64,000 nt of DNA from Paraburkholderia heleia NBRC 101817 (lineage in GTDB: Bacteria; Pseudomonadota; Gammaproteobacteria; Burkholderiales; Burkholderiaceae): assembly GCF_000739775.1 (NCBI RefSeq), contig NZ_BBJH01000031.1, positions 62,001-126,000 of the forward strand, written 5' to 3'. Positions 9,908 to 18,369 of the stretch are shown piece after piece (within the stretch, counting starts at the first letter, position 1; each line of letters opens with the position of its first letter). Made by a program: the position numbers and the translations under genes. The notes beneath the pieces were generated by a model, which saw only the letters and a program-made list of their open reading frames with translations, made no database searches and had not been told where the DNA came from.

Positions 9908-10360
9908 ATGCAGATCATTCTTCTGGAAAAAGTCGTCAACCTGGGTAACCTCGGCGACATCGTCAAGGTGAAGGACGGTTACGCACGTAACTTCCTGATC
10001 CCGAACAAGAAGGCACGCCGTGCTACGAAGGACGCAATCGCTGAATTCGAAGTCCGCCGCGCAGAACTCGAGAAGGTCGCCGCCGAAAAGCTGGCAGCCG
10101 CGCAAGCCGAAGGCGAAAAGCTGAACGGCCTGACCGTCCAGATCGGCCAGAAGGCCGGCGTGGACGGCCGCCTGTTCGGTTCGGTCACGAACGCGGACAT
10201 CGCCGTTGCGCTCACGAAGCAAGGCTTCGCAGTGGAAAAGGCGCAAGTGCGTCTGCCGGAAGGCCCGCTGAAGATGGTGGGCGACCACCCGGTGCAGGTC
10301 TCGCTGCACACCGACGTCCTCGTCGACGTCACGGTGTCGGTGCTGGGCGAGCACGCCTAA
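9908..10360 (+). CDS. rplI: 50S ribosomal protein L9
   Basis: Large-subunit protein with two RNA-binding domains joined by a long helix. The 150-residue protein starts [19 protein letters not shown], followed by [20 protein letters not shown], the connecting helix (about 40-75) and a C-terminal domain with [19 protein letters not shown] lies 9 nt before the ATG. It closes the rpsF operon; a terminator follows about 60 bp later. Confidence 0.98.
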   Translation: MQIILLEKVVNLGNLGDIVKVKDGYARNFLIPNKKARRATKDAIAEFEVRRAELEKVAAEKLAAAQAEGEKLNGLTVQIGQKAGVDGRLFGSVTNADIAVALTKQGFAVEKAQVRLPEGPLKMVGDHPVQVSLHTDVLVDVTVSVLGEHA

Positions 10361-10421
10361 GTCCCCACGGCCCCCGCGGGCCGCGCGGTTTGACACCGCA
10401 TTTGACGCAAGACCTCAGGAA

Positions 10422-10453
10422 GGGCAGGAGCCGCAGGGCTTCTGCCTTTTTTG
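10422..10453 (+). terminator. Terminator of the rpsF-rplI operon
   Basis: GGGCAGGAGCC and GGGCTTCTGCC form a stem with one mismatched position around a short loop, followed by a run of six T. It separates rplI from the dnaB promoter. Confidence 0.85.
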
Positions 10454-10491
10454 TTGTGCGCGGCCTGGACGCGCGTTGCAAGTTTTCAAGC

Positions 10492-10520
10492 TTGTTCGAG
10501 GCATCCCCTTGTCCGATAAT
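10492..10520 (+). promoter_or_regulatory. Sigma-70 promoter of dnaB
   Basis: TTGTTC (10492-10497) and GATAAT (10515-10520) are spaced by 17 bp. The predicted transcription start at about 10526-10528 lies next to the dnaB ATG at 10529, so the message would have almost no leader. Confidence 0.7.
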
Positions 10521-10528
10521 TGCCCTCC

Positions 10529-11911
10529 ATGAACGCTCCGAAAGATCCCCAACTCGACTCGCTGAAAGTCCCGCCGCATTCGATCGAAGCCGAGCAATCG
10601 GTGCTCGGCGGCCTGCTGCTGGATAACGGCGCATGGGACCGGATTGCCGACTTCCTCTCGCAAAGCGACTTCTATCGCTACGATCACCGCATCATCTTCG
10701 AGCACATTGGCCGGCTGATCGCCGCCACGCGCCCGGCCGACGTGGTGACGGTGTACGAGGCGCTCGGCACCTCGGGCAAAGCGGATGACGTGGGTGGCCT
10801 CGCATACCTGAACGCGCTCGCGCAGAACACGCCGAGCGCCGCGAACATTCGCCGCTACGCGGAAATCGTGCGTGACCGCGCGGTGCTGCGCCGCCTCGTT
10901 TCCGTCGCCGACGAAATTTCCGCCGACGCCTTCAACCCACAGGGCAAGGAAGTGCGCCAGCTGCTCGACGAGGCCGAGTCGAAGGTGTTCTCGATCGCCG
11001 AAGACGGCGCGCGCGGCACCCAGGGCTTTCTCGAGATCGGGCCGCTGCTCACGCAGGTCGTGGAGCGCATCGACACGCTCTATCACACGGCCAACCCGAG
11101 CGACGTCACGGGCACGCCCACGGGCTTCATGGACCTCGACCGCATGACCTCGGGCATGCACGGCGGCGAGCTGATCATCGTGGCCGGGCGCCCGTCGATG
11201 GGTAAGACCGCCTTCTCGATGAACATCGGCGAGTATGTGGCCGTGGAGTATGGTCTGCCGGTGGCGGTGTTCTCGATGGAAATGCCGGGCACGCAGCTCA
11301 TCATGCGTATGCTCGGGTCGGTCGGTCGTCTGGATCAGCACCGCATGCGCACGGGCCGCCTGACCGACGAGGATTGGCCGAAGCTCACGCACGCCGTGCA
11401 GAAAATGAGCGAGGCGCAGATCTTCATCGACGAAACCGGCGGCCTGAATCCGATGGAACTGCGCTCGCGCGCGCGGCGTCTGTCGCGCCAGTGCGGCAAG
11501 CTCGGGCTCATCATCATCGACTACCTGCAGCTCATGAGCGGCTCGTCGTCGGGCGAGAACCGCGCGACCGAAATTTCGGAAATTTCGCGCTCGCTCAAGA
11601 GCCTGGCGAAGGAACTGGACGTACCGGTGATCGCGCTCTCGCAGCTGAACCGCGGTCTGGAGCAGCGTCCGAACAAGCGGCCGGTAATGTCGGACCTGCG
11701 TGAATCGGGCGCAATCGAACAGGACGCGGACGTCATCCTGTTCATCTATCGCGACGAAGTCTACAACCCGGACAGTCCCGACAAGGGCACGGCCGAAATC
11801 ATCATCGGCAAGCAGCGTAACGGTCCGATCGGACCCGTTCGCCTCACGTTCCACGGTCAATACACGAAGTTCGATAATTTTGCCGGGGCGCAGACCTTCT
11901 ACGGCGAATAA
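10529..11911 (+). CDS. dnaB: Replicative DNA helicase DnaB
   Basis: Hexameric 5'-3' helicase of the replication fork. The 460-residue protein starts MNAPKDPQLDSLKVPPHSIEAEQSVLGGLLLDN; the N-terminal domain (about 15-120) is followed by a linker and the RecA-like motor with Walker A GRPSMGKTAF near residue 218, Walker B LIIIDYLQLMSG, and the C-terminal DLRESGAIEQDADVILFIYRDE. The ATG at 10529 is preferred over TTG at 10520, which lies inside the -10 box. No Shine-Dalgarno sequence precedes it, consistent with a leaderless transcript. Confidence 0.97.
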   Translation: MNAPKDPQLDSLKVPPHSIEAEQSVLGGLLLDNGAWDRIADFLSQSDFYRYDHRIIFEHIGRLIAATRPADVVTVYEALGTSGKADDVGGLAYLNALAQNTPSAANIRRYAEIVRDRAVLRRLVSVADEISADAFNPQGKEVRQLLDEAESKVFSIAEDGARGTQGFLEIGPLLTQVVERIDTLYHTANPSDVTGTPTGFMDLDRMTSGMHGGELIIVAGRPSMGKTAFSMNIGEYVAVEYGLPVAVFSMEMPGTQLIMRMLGSVGRLDQHRMRTGRLTDEDWPKLTHAVQKMSEAQIFIDETGGLNPMELRSRARRLSRQCGKLGLIIIDYLQLMSGSSSGENRATEISEISRSLKSLAKELDVPVIALSQLNRGLEQRPNKRPVMSDLRESGAIEQDADVILFIYRDEVYNPDSPDKGTAEIIIGKQRNGPIGPVRLTFHGQYTKFDNFAGAQTFYGE

Positions 11912-11996
11912 CGCGAAGCGTTGCGCGGCTTGCGCCAAAGTGGCGCAAATGCCGCGTTGGCGGCTGCCGATCCATGCGGCAGCGCTCGCCTGACGA

Positions 11997-12031
11997 TACA
12001 ATATTGCCGTTTTATGACAGCCAGCTCTGTC
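11997..12031. promoter_or_regulatory. -10 box and possible Pho-type site before the DUF47-pit pair
   Basis: TACAAT (11997-12002) is a good -10, with no clear -35. Just downstream, the minus strand reads CTGTCATAA (12012-12020), matching one half of the Pho box, and GACAG (12016-12020) with CTGTC (12027-12031) forms an inverted repeat. The second Pho half-site is degenerate. PhoB control of a Pit system is only suggested. Confidence 0.35.
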
Positions 12032-12116
12032 GCCTATTTTGCCGCTTAAATGCAGCGTAGTTGCCGCGAAGTTACCGCTTCGTGACGGCAATCCGAGACC
12101 AATTTCCGGGATACCA

Positions 12117-12743
12117 ATGTTCGGTCGATTCATGCCCACCGAAGGCAAGTTCTTCGAAATCTTCAATGCGCATGCGAAATGCATCGTTTCCGCAAGCCGC
12201 GAACTCGAACTCCTGATCGATAACCTCGCTGACGCCGAGGTCCACAAGCAGAATGTGCAGGCCTCCGAAAAGGCCGCTGACAAGCTCACGCACGAGGCGA
12301 TCGACCTGCTGCACAAGACCTTCATTACGCCGCTCGACCGCGACGAGATCCACAAGCTGATCACGACCATGGACGACTGCCTCGACCTCATGGAGGACGT
12401 CGCCACGGCCATTTCGCTCTACGACGTGCAAGCCGTGACCGCCGAGGCGAGCCAGCTGGCGCATGTGGTGACGGCCACGGCCGAGCGCGTGCAGCTGGCC
12501 GTGGGGCTCCTCTCCGACATGAAGCAGGCGCGCGAGATCCTGAAGGCCTGCGAGGACATCGACCGCCTCGAATCCGACGCCGACCGCCTGTTGCGCTCCG
12601 CCATCTCGAAGCTCTTCCGCGAGGAAGACAACGTCAAGACGCTGATCAAGCTGAAGGCGATCTACGAACTGCTCGAAGCGATCACCGACAAGTGCGAGGA
12701 TGTCGCGAACATCATCGAAGGCATCGTGCTAGAGAACGCCTGA
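12117..12743 (+). CDS. DUF47 (PhoU-like) phosphate transport regulator
   Basis: A 208-residue all-helical protein of the DUF47/TIGR00153 family, distantly related to PhoU. The start MFGRFMPTEGKFFEIFNAHAKCI and the segments ITTMDDCLDLMEDVATAISLYDV and DKCEDVANIIEGIVLENA are typical; conserved Asp/Glu residues in these helices bind metal in PhoU-like proteins. Such genes nearly always precede a Pit transporter, as here, with a 10-bp gap. The likely role is control of phosphate uptake through Pit; the mechanism is not known from sequence. A GGGA sequence lies before the ATG. Confidence 0.93.
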   Translation: MFGRFMPTEGKFFEIFNAHAKCIVSASRELELLIDNLADAEVHKQNVQASEKAADKLTHEAIDLLHKTFITPLDRDEIHKLITTMDDCLDLMEDVATAISLYDVQAVTAEASQLAHVVTATAERVQLAVGLLSDMKQAREILKACEDIDRLESDADRLLRSAISKLFREEDNVKTLIKLKAIYELLEAITDKCEDVANIIEGIVLENA

Positions 12744-12753
12744 GCGAACTGCG

Positions 12754-13764
12754 ATGCAATCGATACAACTCGCTCTCTGGGCGGTCGCGACGCTGGTCGC
12801 CATCGCGCTCGTCTTCGACTTCATGAACGGTTTTCATGACGCGGCGAATTCCATCGCCACGGTCGTGTCCACGGGTGTTCTGAAGCCGCAGCAGGCGGTG
12901 GCGTTCGCCGCCATGTTCAACGTGATCGCCTATTTCGTGTTCCACCTGAAGGTGGCGCAGACAGTTGGCAAGGGCACCATCGACCCCGATATCGTCGACC
13001 ACTACGTGGTGTTCGGCGCGTTGATGGGCGCGATCGGCTGGAACGTGCTCACCTGGTACTACGGCATCCCGTCGAGCTCGTCGCATGCGCTGATCGGCGG
13101 TCTCGTGGGCGCGGCGCTCGCGAAGTCGGGCTGGGGCTCGCTCAATTTCGACGGCCTCATGAAGACCGTGGCGTTCATCTTCATCTCGCCGCTGCTCGGC
13201 TTCATCCTGGGTTCGCTGTTCATGCTCACGGTGTCGTGGCTGTACTTCCGCACGCCGCCAAGCAAGGTCGACCGGCGCTTCAGGCGCCTGCAGCTGCTTT
13301 CCGCGAGCCTCTACAGCCTCGGGCACGGCGGCAACGACGCGCAGAAGACCATCGGCATCATCTGGATGCTGCTGATTGCAACCGGCTACTCGGCGATCGG
13401 CGCGGACGCGCCGCCCATCTGGGTGATTGGCGGCTGCTATCTGTCGATGGGGCTCGGCACGCTGTTCGGCGGCTGGCGCATCGTGCGCACGATGGGTCAG
13501 AAGATCACCAGGCTCAAGCCGGTGGGAGGCTTTTGCGCTGAGGCGGGCGGGGCGCTCACGCTCTTCACGGCTTCGTGGATGGGCATTCCTGTTTCGACCA
13601 CGCACACGATCACCGGCGCGATTGTCGGCGTCGGCGCGACGCAGAAGCTCAGCGCGGTGCGCTGGGGCGTGGCGGGCAACATCGTCTGGGCCTGGGTGCT
13701 GACCATACCGGCCTCGGCCACGCTGGCCGCGGCCGCGTGGTGGCTCGGTCACCGCTTCATGTAA
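12754..13764 (+). CDS. pit: Inorganic phosphate transporter, Pit family
   Basis: Low-affinity, proton-driven uptake of (metal-)phosphate at the inner membrane. The 336-residue protein has about ten hydrophobic segments and the two inverted Pit repeats: FMNGFHDAANSIATVVSTG near residue 23 and SLGHGGNDAQKTIGIIWML near residue 188. The GIPVSTTHTITGAIVGVG segment is also characteristic. It is cotranscribed with the DUF47 gene upstream and ends at a bidirectional terminator. Confidence 0.96.
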   Translation: MQSIQLALWAVATLVAIALVFDFMNGFHDAANSIATVVSTGVLKPQQAVAFAAMFNVIAYFVFHLKVAQTVGKGTIDPDIVDHYVVFGALMGAIGWNVLTWYYGIPSSSSHALIGGLVGAALAKSGWGSLNFDGLMKTVAFIFISPLLGFILGSLFMLTVSWLYFRTPPSKVDRRFRRLQLLSASLYSLGHGGNDAQKTIGIIWMLLIATGYSAIGADAPPIWVIGGCYLSMGLGTLFGGWRIVRTMGQKITRLKPVGGFCAEAGGALTLFTASWMGIPVSTTHTITGAIVGVGATQKLSAVRWGVAGNIVWAWVLTIPASATLAAAAWWLGHRFM

Positions 13765-13767
13765 AAG

Positions 13768-13797
13768 CTGCGGCGCCTCCGGGCGCCGCAGTGCTTT
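13768..13797. terminator. Bidirectional terminator between pit and an SDR gene
   Basis: A perfect 10-bp stem (CTGCGGCGCC with GGCGCCGCAG, 4-nt loop) lies between two convergent genes. T-rich tails are short on both sides (GCTTT on the plus, CTTTT on the minus strand), so efficiency may be moderate. Confidence 0.7.
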
Positions 13798-13832
13798 CGA
13801 GGCCTTGCCAGCGCACTGACATGTGCCTCAGT

Positions 13833-14639
13833 TCAGATCAGCGGCGTGCTCGCCCCATCCATCGGAATGAGCGCGCCGGTGACGTAGCTCGCCCGCCGGC
13901 TCGCGAGGAAGAGCGCGACATCGGCAATTTCCTCCGGCTTCGCGTAGCGCCCGAGCGGCACCTTCGACTCGCCGCTCGCCAACGCCTCCTGCGTGCCGAC
14001 GCCCGTGCGCTGGGCCTCCAGCTGAACGGCCTCCTGCAGCCGCTCCGTTAGCGTGGCGCCGGGGTTGATCGCGTTGATGCGGATGCCGTAGCGCGCGTGG
14101 TAGTGCGCGAGGCCCACGGTCGCGAGCATCAACGCCGCGTTGGCCGCGCCGCCCGCGATATGGATGTCGCTTGCGAACTTGCCGCCCATTCCGATGATGT
14201 TGACGATCGCCCCGGGCTCCATGCTCTCGCCCGACTTGATCCGCTGCACCATGCGGCGCAGCACTTCCTGCTGCGGGTAGATGTAGGGGAAATACTTCGC
14301 CTCCATCGTGGCCCTGAACGCGTCCGCATCGAGCGTTTCCGGGTCGTAGCGGCGTGCCGCGCCCGCGCTGTTGATGAGGATATCGATGGGGCCGACCGCG
14401 GTGGAAACTTCTTCGACCACGTCGGCAGCGCTGTGCGCTTCGTGCAGGTCCGCGCGCGTGAGGTGCACGTGCAGGCCGACGCTTGCCAGCTGCTCGCGGG
14501 CGCGCGCGAGATTGGCGGGGTCGCGCGAGACGATCGCCACGCGGGCGCCTTCCTGCGCAAAGGCGCGCGCGCAGGCAAGGCCAATGCCCTTGCTGCCGCC
14601 CGTCACGAGTACCACCTTCTTGCTCAGTCCAAGATCCAT
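13833..14639 (-). CDS. SDR-family protein lacking the Ser-Tyr-Lys triad
   Basis: A 268-residue short-chain dehydrogenase/reductase-fold protein. The NAD(P)-binding part is intact: VLVTGGSKGIGLACARAFA near residue 10 and INSAGAARR near 90. The catalytic part is not canonical. Where a Ser is expected the sequence reads VNIIGMGGKF, and where YxxxK is expected it reads DIHIAGGAANAALML, so Ser, Tyr and Lys all appear replaced. The C-terminal INAINPGATLTERLQ and VTGALIPMDGAS are normal. The ATG at 14639 has GAGG before it. It may bind nucleotide without classical reductase activity, or use other residues. The substrate is unknown. Confidence 0.88.
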   Translation of the reverse strand: MDLGLSKKVVLVTGGSKGIGLACARAFAQEGARVAIVSRDPANLARAREQLASVGLHVHLTRADLHEAHSAADVVEEVSTAVGPIDILINSAGAARRYDPETLDADAFRATMEAKYFPYIYPQQEVLRRMVQRIKSGESMEPGAIVNIIGMGGKFASDIHIAGGAANAALMLATVGLAHYHARYGIRINAINPGATLTERLQEAVQLEAQRTGVGTQEALASGESKVPLGRYAKPEEIADVALFLASRRASYVTGALIPMDGASTPLI

Positions 14640-14775
14640 CGTCGCCTCGCTGCGCGAAAGTATGAAAAACGGTCCCAAGACGATAGCAGAGGCGCGGGGC
14701 GGCGCAAACCGCTGGGAGCAAGACTCGCCGTCCGGCCAGGGGCAACGTGCCGCTCGGCGCCGCCGCGGGGCCGCT

Positions 14776-15894
14776 TCAATCGCCGCTGTTGGCAAAGCGC
14801 GCGATGGGGTCGTCGCTGGACTGGGTCGGGGCGGGGGGGGCTGAGCCGGCTGTCGACGCGCGTATGATCTGCGCGCCACCTGCGGCCGGCGACGCTGCCT
14901 GGATCGGCGTCGAACCCAGCTGGCCGGCCTGGCGCGCCGCCGCGCTTGCCGTGGGCGGGGGCGGCTCGAAGGCGTCGGCGGCGGCATCGATGGCGTCGCG
15001 CGGTGCGCTGGCTGCGGGGCCCGTGGCATAGGCCGGCGCGTTGTTGCCGGGTGTAACCGCGGGCGCGAGCGCGCCCGAGTCGCGCGCCTGCATTTGCGCC
15101 GCACCGGGCGAGGCGGGCGGCGGCTCGAATGCATCGGCTGGGGCGGCGGAAACCGCCGCGGAAGTGGCCGGCGTTGCCGCATAGGCCGGCTGCGGCGCGG
15201 CGACCATGCGGTTCTGACTTGCGGCCGCGGCTCGCGGCGCGGGCTGGGCCGCCGCAGCTGGCGCGACGCTTGCCATCGCAGCAGCCGGCGGCGTGGCGTT
15301 CGCGCCGGGCAGGCGTTCGGCGGGCGCGGACGCTTGCCAGGTCGGCGTCTCGAAAGGCGTGCGTTTGGGCGGTGCCATGCGGCGGATCCCGTCGAAGCGC
15401 TTCGCCCAGTAGGGGTTGGTCAGATAGTCGAGTCGCACCGTGCCGCCGGTCGAAGGCGCGTTGACGAAGCGCAGGTTGCCGACGTATATGCCGACGTGCG
15501 AATGCGGCCGTCCGGTCGTATTGAAGAAGACGAGATCGCCGGCGGCGATCTCGTCGGGCTCGATCGTTTCGCCGCGCAGGCTCATTTCGGCCGTGGTGCG
15601 GGGCAGGTCCACCGAGGCCGAGCGCGCCAGCACGTATTTGACGAGACCGCTGCAATCGAAGCCGCTATCGGGCGTATTGCCGCCCCAGCGATACGGAATG
15701 CCCACGAGCCCCATCGCCTGGATCGAGATTTCCTCGCGGCCCACGCTGTGATCGACGAAATTGGGAAAGCCTGGCGGCCTCGTGCGCCACGCGTTCTCGC
15801 CGGCAGACGAACCGCTGCGCGATATCTTTTGCGGCGCGCTGGAGCACGCGGCTAGCAGGACTGCGATCAGAAGCGCAAGCCAGAGTCGACGCAT
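14776..15894 (-). CDS. NlpC/P60-family lipoprotein, probable peptidoglycan hydrolase
   Basis: Probably a cell-wall endopeptidase that cleaves peptide stems. A lipoprotein signal peptide ends in the lipobox LLAAC with C17. The NlpC/P60 domain (about 48-170) has catalytic C81 in GFDCSGLVKYV and H133 in PHSHVGIYVGN, plus GIPYRWGG. After about residue 175 the protein continues for almost 200 residues of Ala/Pro-rich, low-complexity sequence with two copies of an ADAFEPPP motif (about 254 and 314). The tail may be a spacer or binding region; I do not recognise it. Total length is 372. The gene stands alone on the minus strand. Confidence 0.9.
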   Translation of the reverse strand: MRRLWLALLIAVLLAACSSAPQKISRSGSSAGENAWRTRPPGFPNFVDHSVGREEISIQAMGLVGIPYRWGGNTPDSGFDCSGLVKYVLARSASVDLPRTTAEMSLRGETIEPDEIAAGDLVFFNTTGRPHSHVGIYVGNLRFVNAPSTGGTVRLDYLTNPYWAKRFDGIRRMAPPKRTPFETPTWQASAPAERLPGANATPPAAAMASVAPAAAAQPAPRAAAASQNRMVAAPQPAYAATPATSAAVSAAPADAFEPPPASPGAAQMQARDSGALAPAVTPGNNAPAYATGPAASAPRDAIDAAADAFEPPPPTASAAARQAGQLGSTPIQAASPAAGGAQIIRASTAGSAPPAPTQSSDDPIARFANSGD

Positions 15895-16042
15895 GAAGCG
15901 AATGCGGCGCGCGCGACGCGTGCGCCTTCGGGAAAACGGATCATGGGCGGATGGTAGCCCGCCCGTCAGGGCTTTCGCAAGAATTCTTCACAACTTACTT
16001 GAAGTTCGTGCGCCAACTGTTGTGCCTGAGGGACGCCCGGGC

Positions 16043-16082
16043 AATAAAAAAGGACCGCATCCGGTTCCCCGGATGCGGTCCT
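16043..16082 (-). terminator. Terminator after the phoH-like gene
   Basis: A perfect 13-bp stem (GGACCGCATCCGG with CCGGATGCGGTCC, 4-nt loop) is followed on the minus strand by TTTTTTATTG. It lies 47 bp past the stop of the PIN-PhoH gene. Confidence 0.92.
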
Positions 16083-16128
16083 CGCCACGTGCACAGGCGC
16101 CCCCGGCAGGCGGCGCCCAGCCGATGGA

Positions 16129-17970
16129 TTACAGGATATCGGACGCGTAATCGGCAAGCCGCGAGCGCTCGCCGCGCGCGAGCGTCACGTGGCCGCTGTG
16201 CGCCCAGCCCTTGAAGCGATCCACCACGTAGGTGAGGCCGGAACTGCCTTCGGTCAGATACGGCGTGTCGATCTGCGCGATGTTGCCGAGACACACGATC
16301 TTCGTGCCCGGACCCGCGCGCGTGACGAGCGTCTTCATCTGCTTCGGCGTGAGGTTCTGCGCCTCGTCGATGATCAGATACTTGTCCACGAACGTGCGGC
16401 CGCGCATGAAGTTCATGCTCTTGACCTTCAGGCGCGAGCGAATCAGCTCCTGGGTCGCGGCGCGGCCCCATTCGCCGGCGGCGTCGTCGGTTTTCTGGAG
16501 GACTTCGAGGTTGTCGTCGAAGGCGCCCATCCACGGCTGCATCTTTTCTTCTTCGGTGCCCGGCAGGAAGCCGATGTCCTCGCCAACCGGCACGGTCGCG
16601 CGCGTGACGATGATCTCGTTGTAGCGCTTCTCGTCGAGCACTTGCGCGAGGCCTGCCGCGAGCGCGACGAGCGTCTTGCCCGTGCCGGCCTGGCCGAGCA
16701 GCGTGACGAAGTCGATCTCCGGATTCATCAGCAGGTTCAGGGCGAAGTTCTGCTCGCGGTTGCGCGCCGTGATGCCCCACACGTTGTTCTTGTGGTGGCC
16801 ATAGTCGCGCAGCGTCTGGAGGAGCGCCGTCTTGCCGTTGAGCTCGCGCACGATCGCGTGGAACGCCGGTTCGCCGTTCTGCGGCTCGAGATAGACGAAC
16901 TCGTTCACGAGCATCGAGAGGCATTCGGGACCTGTCACGCGGTAATACGTCGTGCCGGTCTTGGTGTCCTGCCAGGACTCCATGCCCTTGGCGTGCTTCG
17001 ACCAGAAGTCCTGCTGCAGCGCGCGCACGCCCGAGTAGAGCAGGTCCTTGTCTTCGAGAACCTGGTCGTTGAAGTAGTCTTCCGCGGGCAGGCCGAGCGC
17101 ATGGGCCTTGATGCGCATGTTGATGTCTTTCGACACCAGCACGACGAGGCGATCCGGCCGGTCGCGCTGCAGCGCGCGCACCACGCCGAGGATCTGGTTA
17201 TCGGCTTTGCCCTGGGGCAGGCCGTCGACCGGATCGATATGCGTGAGCGTGGTCTGGAAGTACAGGCGTCCGAGCGCTTCGCGGCTGCCGAGGCGGCCAA
17301 GCGAAATGCCTTCCGAGATCGGGCCTGCATTGGCGACCAGCTGGTCGAGCGTGCGGCTCACCTGGCGCGCGTTGCGCGCGACTTCCGACATGCCCTTCTT
17401 GTGGTTGTCGAGCTCTTCCAACGTCATCATCGGCAGATAGACGTCGTGTTCCTCGAAACGGAACAGACAGGTCGGGTCGTGCATCAGCACGTTCGTGTCG
17501 AGCACGAAGAGCTTCTGGACTTCGGTGCTCTCTTCGGGGTGCACGCGTTTTTTCGCGCCGGCGCGCGCAGCCGGCGCAGCAGCGCCGCCGGAGGCTTTTG
17601 CCGAGGCGGGTTTGCCGCCGCGCGCAACGGGTGTCTCGTCGGCGCCGGTGCGGGCCTCGATAGGCTGCAGCAGCGCGGCCGTGACTGGCCTGCTGTTGTT
17701 GCGCTTGTTGCGCGCGGGCGCCGGCGCGACCGGTTCGAGCGCCGCCAGTTCGGCGCTGGCGCCCGAAAGCGGCACCGTGCGCAAGGTGGTGGCGGCGTTG
17801 GCGGCCTGCGTCATCGGCTCGGCAACGCTGCCGGGGCCGTATTCGGCAACGTCGGCAGCGTCGTTCTCGCTCGCGGCCTTGCGTGTGCTGCGCGTCGTGC
17901 GGGCGCGCGCCTTGTATTCTTCGGGCGGCAGCAGGTTGCCGAGCTTGCTGGGGGGAGTAGGCAAAGGCAT
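16129..17970 (-). CDS. PIN-PhoH fusion protein (PhoH2-like ATPase)
   Basis: A 613-residue protein with a disordered, Ala-rich N terminus (1-145), a PIN nuclease-type domain (about 148-290, starting KLFVLDTNVLMHDPT, with further acidic residues in MMTLEELDNH) and a PhoH ATPase domain (about 390-613) with Walker A GQAGTGKTLVALAAG near residue 420 and RATVPVGEDIGFLPGTEEEKM. PIN-PhoH (PhoH2) proteins are reported to be RNA-unwinding ribonucleases. The role in this organism is unknown; despite the name, phosphate control is not shown. No antitoxin-like gene is next to it. GAGGG precedes the ATG. Confidence 0.93.
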   Translation of the reverse strand: MPLPTPPSKLGNLLPPEEYKARARTTRSTRKAASENDAADVAEYGPGSVAEPMTQAANAATTLRTVPLSGASAELAALEPVAPAPARNKRNNSRPVTAALLQPIEARTGADETPVARGGKPASAKASGGAAAPAARAGAKKRVHPEESTEVQKLFVLDTNVLMHDPTCLFRFEEHDVYLPMMTLEELDNHKKGMSEVARNARQVSRTLDQLVANAGPISEGISLGRLGSREALGRLYFQTTLTHIDPVDGLPQGKADNQILGVVRALQRDRPDRLVVLVSKDINMRIKAHALGLPAEDYFNDQVLEDKDLLYSGVRALQQDFWSKHAKGMESWQDTKTGTTYYRVTGPECLSMLVNEFVYLEPQNGEPAFHAIVRELNGKTALLQTLRDYGHHKNNVWGITARNREQNFALNLLMNPEIDFVTLLGQAGTGKTLVALAAGLAQVLDEKRYNEIIVTRATVPVGEDIGFLPGTEEEKMQPWMGAFDDNLEVLQKTDDAAGEWGRAATQELIRSRLKVKSMNFMRGRTFVDKYLIIDEAQNLTPKQMKTLVTRAGPGTKIVCLGNIAQIDTPYLTEGSSGLTYVVDRFKGWAHSGHVTLARGERSRLADYASDIL

Positions 17971-18369
17971 GGTGTCCCTCGAAAAAATCGGGTCGAGTGG
18001 TCGCGGGGTTACCCAGTAAGGCGCGCTTTCGGGCGGTGCGTGCGGGTGCCGGGTAGGCCCCCGTCGTTACTGCGCAAGGTGCGCGCTCAGGTCAGAAAAT
18101 GCCGGTTCGCCTGGTTTTCGATCAGCTCCTTGACGTTTGCGCGCGCCGGGTCGCAAAGCCGGCGCGAACGGGGAGAAAAACGGGAGAGAACAGCATGAAA
18201 CAAACAAAAAAGCCGCCGCCCCGGATGACGAGGCAAGCGGCTTCATTTCGGTGTTGTCCCGTTGCCTCGGATGCGCACTTCCGGTCATGCCATGACCGGC
18301 TGCGGTACCGCCGCAACGCGACGTAAAAAGGGTTGGACAGGCACTCATTGCAGCCCAATATAACGCTCC
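17971..18369. other. Intergenic region between phoH-like gene and bcp
   Basis: These 399 bases contain the bcp terminator (18204-18243) and presumably the promoter of the PIN-PhoH gene near 17971-18070, which I cannot place with confidence. No further gene is supported. Confidence 0.55.
18204..18243 (-). terminator. Probable terminator of bcp (and arn operon)
   Basis: On the minus strand AAGCCGC and GCGGCTT pair around an inner GCC/GGC stem, followed by TTTTTTG. It is about 127 bp past the bcp stop, so the 3' untranslated region would be long. Confidence 0.7.
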
